NCBI RefSeq assembly: GCF_002733955.1
Contig: NZ_NVXQ01000025.1
Location: forward strand, 79,599-143,598
Origin: Hoeflea sp.
Lineage (GTDB): Bacteria; Pseudomonadota; Alphaproteobacteria; Rhizobiales; Rhizobiaceae
DNA: 64,000 nucleotides
Reading direction: 5' to 3'
Shown: in pieces, positions 27,210 to 36,784 of the stretch
How the letters are laid out: every line of letters starts with the position of its first letter
Position numbering within the stretch: the first letter of the stretch is position 1
Program-made: the position numbers and the translations under genes
The notes under the pieces: generated by a model
Told to the model about the DNA's origin: nothing
Databases searched by the model: none
Seen by the model: only the letters and a program-made list of their open reading frames with translations

Positions 27210-28862
27210 ATGGACAGTTGTGATGTGATCATTGTCGGCGGCGGGCTTGCGGGGCTTGTTGCCGCGGCGGAACTTGCCGACCGGGGGAAGACGGCGATTG
27301 TGCTGGACCAGGAGCCCGAGAATTTCCTCGGTGGCCAGGCGTTTTGGTCGCTCGGCGGGTTGTTCCTGGTGGATACGCCGGAACAACGGCGGATGGGGAT
27401 CAAGGACAGCCGCGAACTGGCATTTAGCGACTGGATGGGGTCTGCCCAGTTTGACCGCAAGGAAGATTATTGGCCGCGCAAATGGGCGGAGGCCTATGTC
27501 GATTTTGCTGCCGGCGAGATGCGGCCCTGGCTGCACGAGATGGGCATGCGCTGGTTTCCTGTGGTCGGCTGGGCCGAGCGCGGCGGCTCCTTTGCCGATG
27601 GCCACGGCAATTCGGTGCCGCGGTTTCACATCACCTGGGGCGTCGGCCCGGGCACCTTGGAGCCGTTTGAAAAGCGTGTGCGCGCCCATGTGAAGGCGGG
27701 ACGTATCGAACTGAGGTTCCGGCATCGCTGTTCCCAGATCATCACCGAAAACAATGTTGTCAAAGGCGTGTCCGGCGAGGTTCTGGTCGATGACGTCAAG
27801 GAGCGCGGCCAGTCGACCAGCCGTGAGATTGCCGGCGAGTTCGAGCTGCGCGCGCCGAGCGTTCTGGTGACATCGGGCGGTATTGGCGGCAACTTCGATC
27901 TGGTGCGCAAGGTCTGGCCGCGCGACCGGCTGGGCGAACCGCCGCGCGAGATGATTGCCGGGGTGCCGGCTCATGTCGACGGCCGGATGATCGCGATCAC
28001 CGAGGCCGCGGGCGGACGGGTGATCAATGCCGATCGGATGTGGCACTACACCGAAGGCGTGAAGAACTGGAACCCGATCTGGCCCAATCACGGCATCCGC
28101 ATTCTGCCGGGGCCCTCCTCGATGTGGTTCGATGCGGAAGGCAACCGGCTGAAGCCGCCGTGCCTGCCGGGCTTCGACACGCTTTCGACGCTGCGCGAGA
28201 TCCTGTCGACCGGCCATGATTATTCCTGGTTCGTGATGACCCAGAAGATCCTGAAGAAGGAAGTGGCGCTGTCTGGTTCGGAGCAGAACCCGGATTTCGC
28301 CGCCAAGAGCTGGCTCAAGGTGGTTCAGCAGCGGCTGTTGAACAAGCAGGCGACACCGGCGGTGGAAGCCTTCAAGCAGCATGGCGAGGACTTCATCGTC
28401 GCCGATACGCTGGATGAGCTTGTCGCCGGCATGAACCAGAAGGGGGGCGATCTGATCGACCTCGAGAAGCTGCGGGCGCAAATCGTGGCGCGGGACAGCC
28501 AGATCGACAATCCTTTCACCAAGGACGCTCAATTGATGGCGGTTCACGCCGCGCGCAACTACCGCGGCGACAAGCTGATGCGGACCGCCAAGCCGCACCG
28601 CATTCTTGATGCCGAGAACGGTCCGTTGATCGCGGTGAAGCTGCACATCATCACCCGCAAGACGCTGGGCGGCTTCGAGACCGATCTCAATGGCCAGGTT
28701 CTCAATGCGCAGGGCGAGCGGATCGAAGGTCTGTTCGCAGCCGGTGAAGTGAGCGGCTTTGGCGGCGGCGGCTATCATGGCTACAACGCGCTCGAAGGCA
28801 GTTTCCTCGGAGGCTGCATCTTCTCGGGCCGGCAGGCGGGCCGAGCCGAGACCATCGCCTAG
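27210..28862 (+). CDS. FAD-binding dehydrogenase (fumarate reductase/ketosteroid dehydrogenase-like)
   Basis: This 550-residue flavoprotein has VIIVGGGLAGLVAAAELADR at its N terminus and the C-terminal FAD-binding segment GGGYHGYNALEGSFLGGCIF. The overall form and length match the putative FAD-binding dehydrogenases related to 3-ketosteroid-delta1-dehydrogenase and flavocytochrome c fumarate reductase. The ATG at 27210 has AGGAG 8 nt upstream. Its partner is the BASS transporter just before it. The substrate is not known. Confidence 0.85.
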   Translation: MDSCDVIIVGGGLAGLVAAAELADRGKTAIVLDQEPENFLGGQAFWSLGGLFLVDTPEQRRMGIKDSRELAFSDWMGSAQFDRKEDYWPRKWAEAYVDFAAGEMRPWLHEMGMRWFPVVGWAERGGSFADGHGNSVPRFHITWGVGPGTLEPFEKRVRAHVKAGRIELRFRHRCSQIITENNVVKGVSGEVLVDDVKERGQSTSREIAGEFELRAPSVLVTSGGIGGNFDLVRKVWPRDRLGEPPREMIAGVPAHVDGRMIAITEAAGGRVINADRMWHYTEGVKNWNPIWPNHGIRILPGPSSMWFDAEGNRLKPPCLPGFDTLSTLREILSTGHDYSWFVMTQKILKKEVALSGSEQNPDFAAKSWLKVVQQRLLNKQATPAVEAFKQHGEDFIVADTLDELVAGMNQKGGDLIDLEKLRAQIVARDSQIDNPFTKDAQLMAVHAARNYRGDKLMRTAKPHRILDAENGPLIAVKLHIITRKTLGGFETDLNGQVLNAQGERIEGLFAAGEVSGFGGGGYHGYNALEGSFLGGCIFSGRQAGRAETIA

Positions 28863-29008
28863 TTTTGCGCATAGCAGGGCATTGAGACGGGGATTGCGAG
28901 CGGTGTCTTTGTCCGGCACGACTCATGCCTGAGGCGGTGCTTGCAGCACGATGCGGGTGTCTGGTTGCTTTTGACAATCCTGGAGCCTTGCATCTGTCCG
29001 CCCTGGCG

Positions 29009-29024
29009 TGACAGGTACAGGTCA
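29009..29024. promoter_or_regulatory. Semi-palindrome upstream of the CocE-type gene
   Basis: TGACAGGTACAGGTCA is symmetric at 12 of 16 positions and lies 22 nt before the ATG at 29047. It looks like a dimer-binding operator of the GntR kind. A TTGACA hexamer occurs at 28971 but no good -10 follows it. Confidence 0.3.
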
Positions 29025-29046
29025 CAGACCCATCAGGAGACAGGCC

Positions 29047-31065
29047 ATGGCATCCTTCATGCCGGAGATTGAGACCGGTTTCGACCGCGAAGTCATCGAG
29101 ATCGAGGACCAGCCGATCGAAATGCCGGACGGCTGTCGGCTGTCGGCGCGGATCTGGATGCCGAAGGACGCGGAAGCCGATCCGGTTCCGCTGATCCTGG
29201 AGCATCTGCCCTACCGGAAACGCGACGGCACCATTGTGCGTGACAGCATCACTCATCCCTGGATGGCGGGGCAGGGCTATGCCTGTGTCCGCGTCGACAT
29301 GCGGGGCAACGGTGATTCCGAAGGGGTGATGAGCGATGAATACACGCCGCAGGAACTGCAGGATGCCTGCGATGTCATTGCCTGGGCTGTGGCGCAGCCC
29401 TGGTGCTCGGGCACTGCGGGGATGATGGGGATCTCCTGGGGCGGCTTCAACTCGCTGCAGGTCGCGGCGCTCAGGCCACCGGCGCTGAAGGCGATCATCA
29501 CAATCTGCTCGACCGCCGACAGGTTCGCCGACGACATTCATTTCAAGGGCGGTTGCCTGTTGGGCGAGAATTTCGGCTGGGCGGCGCAGATGCTGTCCTA
29601 CTCCTCACGGCCGCCGGATCCGCTGCTGATGGGACCGGGCTGGCGCGAATTGTGGCTCAACCGGCTCAGAGAAATGCCGTTTCTGGCGCGGGAGTGGATC
29701 TCGCGGCAGACGCGGGATGAGTACTGGAAGCATGGCTCGGTGTGCGAGGATTACAGCGCCATTGAGGCTGCGGTGCTGTCGATCGGTGGCTGGCATGACG
29801 GCTACCGCAACACGATTTCGAACCTGGTGGAAAATCTGGACGCGCCGGTGAAGGGAATCGTCGGGCCCTGGATCCACAAATATCCGCATTATGCCGGGCC
29901 GGAGCCGCGTATCGGATTTCTGCAGGAAGCCAAGCGCTGGTGGGATCACTGGCTCAAGGGCATCGACAATGGCGCAGAAAATCTGCCCGATTACCGGGCC
30001 TGGCTGATGGACAGCATCGCACCGCAGCGCTGGGTGGACGAGCGGCCGGGCCGCTGGATTGCCGAGACCGACTGGCCGTCGGCTGCAATCGATAAGCTTT
30101 CGCTTGATCTTGGTGACGGCACGCTCGGGCAGGCCGCGATCAGCACGCCGGTTTCAGTATGTTCACCGCTTGATTGCGGCAGCCAGGGTGGCGAGTATTT
30201 TCCCTTTGCCTACGGGCCGGAATTGCCGGACGAGCAGACGCCGGATGATCTGAAATCCGCCTGTTTCGATGGCGAGGCGCTCGGCGAGCCGCTCGACATT
30301 GCCGGTGCGCCGAAACTGGTGATCCGCGCCCGAGCCGACAAGCCGCTGGCGCAGCTGGCGGTGCGGCTGTGCGACCTGCGGCCGGATGGAAGCTCGGCGC
30401 TGATCAGCATGGGCGTGTTCAACCTGGCGCACCGGATTTCGGCCGAGACGCCGGAGCCGCTCGAGCCCGGAGAGGTGTTCGAGACCACGCTGCCGCTGGA
30501 TCAGATTGCCTATCGCATTCCGGCCGGGCACCGGTTGCGGATCGCGGTTTCGACCAGCTACTGGCCGTTCATCTGGCCCGCGCCGGAGCACGCGACCGTG
30601 ACGCTTGAAGGCGGTACGCTGCAGCTTCCGTGCCGCACGGTGCTTGCAGATCAGGATGAATGCAGCTTCGAGAAGCCGGTCGGCGCAGCGCCCTGGCAGC
30701 ACGAGAACCTGCGGCCGTCGGCATCGACACGAAGCACCGAGACCGATCCTGACACCGGTGTGGTTAGCATTGTTGTTTTCAATGACGCTGGCGAGAACCG
30801 CGATCTGGAGCATGGACTGGTTTCCGGCAGTACCACGCGGGAATGCTGGTCGATCCATCCGGACGATCCGTTGTCAGCCAATGCACATATAAGCTGGGAG
30901 CAGACAGGCGGGCGCGATCGCTGGTGGACCAAAACCGTGGCGGAGATGGAGATGCGCTGTGACCGTAAGTGGTTCTACATCACCGGAAAACTGGTGGCGA
31001 CGGAGAACGATGCGGTCATGTTCGAGAAGGAATGGGACGAGAAGATCCCGCGCCGGTTCGTCTGA
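29047..31065 (+). CDS. CocE/NonD-family serine hydrolase (peptidase S15-like)
   Basis: This 672-residue alpha/beta hydrolase has the nucleophile elbow GISWGGFNSLQ with serine near residue 138. A C-terminal jelly-roll domain follows (EVFETTLPLDQIAYRIPAGH to RLRIAVSTSYWP), as in X-Pro dipeptidyl peptidase and cocaine esterase. It hydrolyses an ester, amide or peptide bond of an unknown substrate. The ATG at 29047 follows AGGAGACAGG. The nearby oligopeptide-type transporter makes a peptide or acyl-amino-acid substrate plausible. It converges on an esterase gene 24 nt away. Confidence 0.88.
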   Translation: MASFMPEIETGFDREVIEIEDQPIEMPDGCRLSARIWMPKDAEADPVPLILEHLPYRKRDGTIVRDSITHPWMAGQGYACVRVDMRGNGDSEGVMSDEYTPQELQDACDVIAWAVAQPWCSGTAGMMGISWGGFNSLQVAALRPPALKAIITICSTADRFADDIHFKGGCLLGENFGWAAQMLSYSSRPPDPLLMGPGWRELWLNRLREMPFLAREWISRQTRDEYWKHGSVCEDYSAIEAAVLSIGGWHDGYRNTISNLVENLDAPVKGIVGPWIHKYPHYAGPEPRIGFLQEAKRWWDHWLKGIDNGAENLPDYRAWLMDSIAPQRWVDERPGRWIAETDWPSAAIDKLSLDLGDGTLGQAAISTPVSVCSPLDCGSQGGEYFPFAYGPELPDEQTPDDLKSACFDGEALGEPLDIAGAPKLVIRARADKPLAQLAVRLCDLRPDGSSALISMGVFNLAHRISAETPEPLEPGEVFETTLPLDQIAYRIPAGHRLRIAVSTSYWPFIWPAPEHATVTLEGGTLQLPCRTVLADQDECSFEKPVGAAPWQHENLRPSASTRSTETDPDTGVVSIVVFNDAGENRDLEHGLVSGSTTRECWSIHPDDPLSANAHISWEQTGGRDRWWTKTVAEMEMRCDRKWFYITGKLVATENDAVMFEKEWDEKIPRRFV

Positions 31066-31089
31066 TCCATCCGATCTGTTGTTCAAAGC

Positions 31090-32037
31090 TCAATAGGGCC
31101 ATTTTCCCGCGCCGAGGGCGGTGAAGCCGGAGATCATTCGGGTAAAGCTGTCACGGGCACGGGTGACCGAGTGGCGGGCGCGCAGATAGCCGTGGATGAG
31201 GCCCTTCTCTTCAAAACAAACCGCCTTGCCGCCGGCCCCGATCAACCGCTTGCAGTATTCTGGCGCGTCGCCCGACAGCGGATCGCACTCGCCGGTGATG
31301 ACGATTGTCGGCGGCATGCCGGAAAAATCATCGGCGGCAAGGGGTGAGAACGCGGGGTCTTCGTTGGGAGACACGCCGCCGGAGCGCAGGCTGTCGTAAT
31401 AGAGGACGTCGGCGGTGGTCAGCATGGGGGCCTTGGCATGGGTGACAAAACTGCCCTTGTCGGTGTCTGCGCCAAGCAGCGGGTAGATCAACAGCTGTCC
31501 AGCCGGCCGGACGTCGTCGCCCCGGGTGGCCCATGACACGGTTGCGGCCAGATTGCCGCCGGCACTGTCGCCAGAGAGGATCACGGGATGCCCGGCTTCG
31601 GCTGCCAGCAGCCGGAACGCGGCCAGCGCATCGTCGAACTGGGCGGGGTGCAGGTGTTCCGGTGCCAGGCGGTAATCGACGGCGGTGACCCTGTAGCCGG
31701 TGCGGTCGCAGAATTCGGCGCAGATGCTGTCATGGCTTTCCAGCCCGCCGAGGATGAAGCCGCCACCATGCAGATAGAGGATGCTTGCCTCGGGCTCGCG
31801 GGCTCGCGGCAGGTATTCGCGCACGGGAATGGGACCACCCGGGCCGGAGATGGAAAAATCCCGTACCGTGACGCCCGCCGGCCTGCCGGTGTCGAAGGCA
31901 CTGCACAATGCGTCGTAGACATCCCGCTTGCCGTGATGATCGAGATTGCCGGCGTCTTCAGGATAGAAGGCGGCCGACTTGTCGATGAAGGCCCAGGTCT
32001 CGTCATCCAGTAATGTGTCATAAGGGGCAGGGCGCAC
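31090..32037 (-). CDS. Alpha/beta-hydrolase of the hormone-sensitive lipase family
   Basis: This 315-residue esterase has the oxyanion-hole motif YLHGGGFILGG and the nucleophile motif GDSAGGNLA. The C-terminal Asp and His are in GECDPLSGDA and GLIHGY. It uses a GTG start with GAGGA 7 nt upstream. Family members act on short-chain carboxyl esters. The fold also includes eukaryotic aryl formamidase, so a role with the tryptophan genes further right cannot be excluded but has no direct support. Confidence 0.88.
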   Translation of the reverse strand: MRPAPYDTLLDDETWAFIDKSAAFYPEDAGNLDHHGKRDVYDALCSAFDTGRPAGVTVRDFSISGPGGPIPVREYLPRAREPEASILYLHGGGFILGGLESHDSICAEFCDRTGYRVTAVDYRLAPEHLHPAQFDDALAAFRLLAAEAGHPVILSGDSAGGNLAATVSWATRGDDVRPAGQLLIYPLLGADTDKGSFVTHAKAPMLTTADVLYYDSLRSGGVSPNEDPAFSPLAADDFSGMPPTIVITGECDPLSGDAPEYCKRLIGAGGKAVCFEEKGLIHGYLRARHSVTRARDSFTRMISGFTALGAGKWPY

Positions 32038-32118
32038 GGGCAGGTCCTCAATCTTGGTCGGTGATGTTGACGCCCATGCAATCGCGAGGCACAGCTTCTG
32101 TCAAACTGGAAACGCATC

Positions 32119-32838
32119 ATGACATGGAAATTGGGACACGAGATCAAGGCAATCCTGTTCGACAAGGACGGCACGCTGATCGATTTTGACAAGACCTGGG
32201 CGGAAACCAACCGTAAGGGGGCGGTGATTGCCGCGGACGGCGATGCGGCGCTGGCCGATGCGCTGCTTGTCGCCTGCGGGATGGATCCCGTGACCGGCAA
32301 GACCCGGGCCGACAGCATGTTTGCTGCCGCCAATGCCAGCGAGATTGCGGCGCACATGGTGGCGCATGGAAGCCCGTTCGAGCCGGAAGAGCTGATGCGC
32401 AGGCTCGACAAGACCTTTGTCGAAGGCGCCGAGAAGCCGTGGCCGATCTGCGACCTGAAAGCGCTGATGCAAGAGCTGGCCGGCGCCGGGCTGGCGGTGG
32501 GTATTGCCTCGAGTGACGGGGAAGACAGCATTCGCCGCACCGTCGAGGTGCTTGAGCTGTCGTCCGAGATCGACTTCATCGCAGGCTATGACAGCGGTCA
32601 CGGCCCGAAACCCGAACCGGGCATGCTGCTGGCCTTTGCGGCCCATCTGGGAGTGAAACCTTCGGAGATCGCCATGGTTGGTGACAACAACCACGACATG
32701 GAGCTGGCCCGCGCTGCGGCTGCCGGGGCTGCCATCGGCGTGTTGTCGGGGACCGGGACGCGCCAGACGCTGGAGGAACTGGCCGATGTTCTGATCGGAT
32801 CGGTGGCGGATCTGCCTGCGATGGTGGCCGCGCGATAA
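32119..32838 (+). CDS. HAD-family phosphatase (phosphoglycolate phosphatase-like)
   Basis: This 239-residue haloacid-dehalogenase-type hydrolase has motif I LFDKDGTLIDF with the nucleophile Asp, motif II ASSDG, and motif IV MVGDNNHDMELA. The cap domain between motifs I and II suits a small phosphorylated substrate. It is divergent from the esterase gene, with an 81-nt gap, and convergent with the ABC ATPase gene. The substrate is unknown. Confidence 0.88.
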   Translation: MTWKLGHEIKAILFDKDGTLIDFDKTWAETNRKGAVIAADGDAALADALLVACGMDPVTGKTRADSMFAAANASEIAAHMVAHGSPFEPEELMRRLDKTFVEGAEKPWPICDLKALMQELAGAGLAVGIASSDGEDSIRRTVEVLELSSEIDFIAGYDSGHGPKPEPGMLLAFAAHLGVKPSEIAMVGDNNHDMELARAAAAGAAIGVLSGTGTRQTLEELADVLIGSVADLPAMVAAR

Positions 32839-32856
32839 TCTGCGCGGCCAATTCTG

Positions 32857-34488
32857 TCAGATGTCGCGGTTTTCCAAGAGATTGGTGAGCCAGTCGGGGT
32901 CCATTTCCGGAACCGAAGACAGAAGCAGCTTGGTGTAGTCGGGAAAGGGCGGTGACAGGATCTCGCTCTTCAATCCCTGCTCGACAACCTTGCCTTCGAA
33001 CATCACCACGATCTCGTCGGAAATCGCCTTCACCGTGGCGATGTCATGGGTGATGAAGAGATAGGTGATGTTGTATTTCTTCTGCAGCCGCAACAAAAGC
33101 TGAAGGATGCCTTCCTGGACGATCTGGTCGAGCGCGGAGGTGACTTCATCACAGATGATGACGTCGGGCCGTGCAGCCAGCGCCCGGGCGATACAGATGC
33201 GCTGCTTCTGGCCGCCGGAGAGTTCGGACGGCAGCCGGTCCATGAATGTCTCGTCGAGCTCGATCATGTCGAGCAGCTCGAGGATGCGTTCCTCGCGCTC
33301 CTTGCCCTTGAGGCCGAGATAGAATTCCAGCGGCCGGCCGATGATGTCCTCGACGGTCTGACGCGGGTTCATCGCCGTGTCGGCCATCTGGTAGATCATC
33401 TGGATGCGCTGCAGCTGATCCTTGCTGCGGTCCTTCAGAGCGGCCGGCAGAACCTCGCCATTGAAGGTGACGGTGCCGCTCAGCGGCGGCAGCAGGCCGG
33501 TCATCACCCGTGCGGTGGTCGACTTGCCGGATCCGGATTCTCCGACCACCGCGACGGTGCGTCCGCGCGGCAGCTTGATCGAGACGTCGTGCAGCACCTT
33601 GAGCGGGCCGTAGGCGGCGTCGATATTGTCGATCGACAGAACGATGTCGTCGCCCTTGACCTCTGGCTTTTCCAGCGCCCGGACTGACCAGAGCGACTTG
33701 GTATAGGGCTGTTCCGGCCTGGTCAGCATCTGGCGCGTCGGCGCCTCTTCGACTTCTTCGCCATAGCGCAGCACCTGGATGAAATCGGCCATCTGGGCCA
33801 CGACCGCCAGGTCATGGGTGATGTAGATCGCGGCGGTGTTGAACTCCTCGACGATCTTGCGCATCGAGGCGAGCACCTCGACCTGGGTGGTGACATCGAG
33901 CGCGGTGGTCGGCTCGTCGAAGATGATCAGATCAGGGCGCGGCGACATGGCCATGGCGGTCATCACCCGCTGCAGCTGTCCGCCGGAGACCTGGTGCGGG
34001 TAGCGGTTGCCGATGGTTTCGGGATCGGGCAGTTGCAAGGCCCGGAACAGCTCGACCGCATCGGCGCGCGATTCCGCATCGGGCCGGACACCACGCCGTG
34101 TTGCGGCTTCGACGGTCTGGTCGATCAGCCGGTGCGCCGGGTTGAACGAGGCCGCGGCGGATTGCGCCACATAGGCAATCCGGGTGCCCCAGAGCTGGCG
34201 TTTCTGGCGGTCGCTGGCTTTCGCCAGATCGATGCCGTCGAACATGATCGAGCCGCCGCTGAGTTTGCAGCCGGGCTGGGTGTAGCCCATGGCGGCCTTG
34301 CCGAGTGTTGATTTGCCCGCGCCGGATTCCCCGATCAGGCCCATGATCTCGCCACGGCGCAGCGTCAGGTCGACGCCCTTAATGATCGGGTGCCATTGCT
34401 CGTCGGAATAGCCGTCGATGCGGATGTCGCGCATCTTGAGCAAGATGTCGTGGTTGGCCTCGGGTCTGTGGTCGGTAGGGTCGGTCAT
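32857..34488 (-). CDS. Oligopeptide-type ABC transporter, double ATP-binding protein
   Basis: This 543-residue protein holds two complete ABC domains in one chain. The first has Walker [10 protein letters not shown] and signature [15 protein letters not shown]. The second has GESGSGKST and [15 protein letters not shown]. In most Dpp/Opp systems these are separate proteins (DppD and DppF). It overlaps the permease gene upstream by ATGA. The transporter is completed by two permeases and a divergently encoded binding protein. Confidence 0.92.
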   Translation of the reverse strand: MTDPTDHRPEANHDILLKMRDIRIDGYSDEQWHPIIKGVDLTLRRGEIMGLIGESGAGKSTLGKAAMGYTQPGCKLSGGSIMFDGIDLAKASDRQKRQLWGTRIAYVAQSAAASFNPAHRLIDQTVEAATRRGVRPDAESRADAVELFRALQLPDPETIGNRYPHQVSGGQLQRVMTAMAMSPRPDLIIFDEPTTALDVTTQVEVLASMRKIVEEFNTAAIYITHDLAVVAQMADFIQVLRYGEEVEEAPTRQMLTRPEQPYTKSLWSVRALEKPEVKGDDIVLSIDNIDAAYGPLKVLHDVSIKLPRGRTVAVVGESGSGKSTTARVMTGLLPPLSGTVTFNGEVLPAALKDRSKDQLQRIQMIYQMADTAMNPRQTVEDIIGRPLEFYLGLKGKEREERILELLDMIELDETFMDRLPSELSGGQKQRICIARALAARPDVIICDEVTSALDQIVQEGILQLLLRLQKKYNITYLFITHDIATVKAISDEIVVMFEGKVVEQGLKSEILSPPFPDYTKLLLSSVPEMDPDWLTNLLENRDI

Positions 34489-35399
34489 TCGCGAAGCCCG
34501 CTGGTTTTCTGCAGGAACCAGTCAACGATGAAGTTGACGGCCACGGTCAGCAGCGCAATGGCGGCTGCCGGCAGCAGTGGCGTGATCGCTGCGGTGATGT
34601 CGTATTTGGCGAACTGGATCAGCGAGGCATTGGCGCGCACCATCGAGCCCCAGTCGGCGGTGGGCGGCTGGATGCCGACGCCGAGGAACGACAGGGCGGC
34701 AATGGTGAGAAACACGAAGCAGAACCTGAGGCCGAATTCGGCCACCAGCGGCGGCATGATGTTGGGCAGAATCTCGCGGCGCATGATCCAGCCGAGGCCT
34801 TCGCCGCGCAATCTCGCCGCTTCGACATAGTCCATCACCGCGACATTGACCGCCACGGAACGGGTCAGCCGGAAGACGCGGGTGGAATCGAGCACCGCAA
34901 TGATGATGATCAGGCTGGTGACGGTGGAACCGAAGATCGACAGCAGCATCAGCGCAAAGATCAGGCTCGGGATCGCCATCAGCACATCGACGAAACGGCT
35001 CAGGGCCTGGTCGAGCCAAGAGCGGTTGATGGCAGCCACCAGGCCCAGACCACCGCCGATGAGGAACGACAGGAAGGTTGTCGCCAGCGCGATGCCCATG
35101 GTGTTGCGAGCGCCGTAGATAAGCCGCGTGAGAACATCGCGGCCGATCTGGTCGGTTCCGAAAACGAACTCGTCGCTCCAGGGAGCAAAGGGAACCGGAT
35201 GGATTTCAGCCTCGCCATAGTGCGCAAGCACATCTGCGAAGATGGCCACCAGGATATAGAGCGAGACGACGATCATGCCGAACCAGGCGCTTGGCGGCGC
35301 GGACTTCATGAGCAGGACAAATCGCTCCCAAGCGGTGCGGCGCTTGCGGACTGCGCCAACTTCGGCGGCGGCGGCGTAGGTTTCAGGTTGCTCGCTCAT
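34485..35399 (-). CDS. Oligopeptide-type ABC transporter permease (DppC-like)
   Basis: This 304-residue permease has an N-terminal cytoplasmic region and a first helix at about residues 40-58. A core with FGTDQIGRDVLTRLIYGARN (the OppC/DppC signature region) and the EAA loop EAARLRGEGLGWIMRREILP follow. It overlaps both neighbours by ATGA, consistent with coupled translation of a membrane complex. Confidence 0.92.
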   Translation of the reverse strand: MSEQPETYAAAAEVGAVRKRRTAWERFVLLMKSAPPSAWFGMIVVSLYILVAIFADVLAHYGEAEIHPVPFAPWSDEFVFGTDQIGRDVLTRLIYGARNTMGIALATTFLSFLIGGGLGLVAAINRSWLDQALSRFVDVLMAIPSLIFALMLLSIFGSTVTSLIIIIAVLDSTRVFRLTRSVAVNVAVMDYVEAARLRGEGLGWIMRREILPNIMPPLVAEFGLRFCFVFLTIAALSFLGVGIQPPTADWGSMVRANASLIQFAKYDITAAITPLLPAAAIALLTVAVNFIVDWFLQKTSGLRE

Positions 35400-36376
35400 C
35401 TCGGGTGCAACAATCGCGGGTTGGTGATGATGCCGATGATGTCGGCGGTCAGGTTCAGGAGAATGTAGGTGGCTGCGAAAATCAGCGCGCAGGCCTGAAC
35501 CACGGGGATGTCGCGGCTGGTGACCGCATCGACCATCAGCTGGCCGATGCCGGGATAGACGAAGACCACTTCGACGACGACCACGCCGACGACCAGATAG
35601 GCCAGGTTGAAGGCGATGACGGTGGCGATCGGCGCCCAGGCATTGGGCAGCGCGTGCTTGAGAATGATCTGTGACCGTGAGGCGCCCTTGAGCCGGGCCA
35701 TTTCGATATAGGGGCTGGCGAGCAGGTTGATGATCGCTGCACGGGTCATGCGCATCATGTGCGCGACAATCACCAAGGTCAGCGTCAGAGCGGGCAGCGC
35801 CACGCGGTAGAGCCGTTCGCCCAGAGCGGTTGTGGCATCAATGTTGGCGAGCGACGGAAACACCGGCCAGAGCGAGGCAAAGAACAGGATCAGGATATAG
35901 GCGACGAAGAATTCGGGCGTGGAGATTGTCGTCAGCGTTGCCGCGTTGACCACGCGGTCGTATGCGGTGTTGCGGTAGAGCGCGGCCGTCAGCCCGAGGA
36001 ACAGGGCCAGGGGCACGGCTATCAGGGCCGTGACGCCTGCCAGAAACAAGGTGTTCCACAGGCGTGGCATGACCAGGTCGACGACCTGGCGGGATCGGTC
36101 CTGGCCGGACGCGTTGCGGCCTGAAAACGAGGTGCCGAGGTCGCCCTGCAGCACCGAGCCGACCCATTCGAAATAGCGGACCGGGGCGGGCTTGTCCAAG
36201 CCCAGTTCCTTGCGGAACGCGGCCACGGTGTCCTCGGTGGCAGCCTGTCCAAGTACGGCTTCACTGAAGTCGCCCGGCAGCATCGAGATCGAACTGAAAA
36301 TGATCGCCGAGACAACGAAGAGGGTGGCAATGCCCAGCCCGAGTCGCTTCAAGATAGTCGACAGCACCGCATTCAA
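35396..36376 (-). CDS. Oligopeptide-type ABC transporter permease (DppB-like)
   Basis: This permease of about 326 residues starts with LSTILKRLGLGIATLFVVSA, the typical DppB first helix, and has the EAA loop MARLKGASRSQIILKHALPN. No ATG stands at the right place. A TTG at 36376 has GGAAGG 9 nt upstream and gives the usual length; a GTG at 36367 is an alternative. The frame is open far upstream without homology. First gene of the minus-strand transporter operon. Confidence 0.88.
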   Translation of the reverse strand: MNAVLSTILKRLGLGIATLFVVSAIIFSSISMLPGDFSEAVLGQAATEDTVAAFRKELGLDKPAPVRYFEWVGSVLQGDLGTSFSGRNASGQDRSRQVVDLVMPRLWNTLFLAGVTALIAVPLALFLGLTAALYRNTAYDRVVNAATLTTISTPEFFVAYILILFFASLWPVFPSLANIDATTALGERLYRVALPALTLTLVIVAHMMRMTRAAIINLLASPYIEMARLKGASRSQIILKHALPNAWAPIATVIAFNLAYLVVGVVVVEVVFVYPGIGQLMVDAVTSRDIPVVQACALIFAATYILLNLTADIIGIITNPRLLHPR

Positions 36377-36784
36377 GTGCGCGTTCCTTCCCCAGATTTT
36401 CCGATGGTCTTGGCGCCATCTGATCAAGTGCCGGCTGTTGAGAACGTTACAGCTTCTGACACTGGTTTTCATTGTTGACCAGTTGGGCCGGGTTTGTAAA
36501 CTGGCTTCGTGAATAATACAAATTATGTGGAACAGGACATTTTGTGGCCCGTATCCGGCTGTCGTCAATGAGGTTGCGCCATGGTCGAGTGGCAGCTGGA
36601 TATAATGATAAGTTGCGCATTGCCCTTACATTTTCGGGGGCTGCGGTCTAAAACCTGATGGTATCATTTCATGCGGGCGGCGAGCCATCCATCGCCGCCT
36701 CAAAAGAGAGCAATGACTTGCGGCGCTGAGTGCAAATCAACGCCGCCAATCAATAACAATCTGGGAAACACAACGGAGAAGACC
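36377..36784. promoter_or_regulatory. Divergent promoter region of the ABC transporter
   Basis: This 408-nt gap separates the permease operon from the binding protein gene. The stretch 36430-36660 is clearly lower in GC than its surroundings. No gene is seen. Near its right end GGCGGCGA and TCGCCGCC form a perfect 8-bp inverted repeat with an 8-nt loop (36676-36699), which would be in the mRNA leader of the binding protein gene, about 85 nt before its start. Confidence 0.5.

Noticed and set aside
27204..28919. 571-codon minus-strand frame opposite the FAD dehydrogenase
   Set aside because: The plus strand encodes an obvious flavoprotein; the antisense product is His/Arg/Gln-rich without family features.
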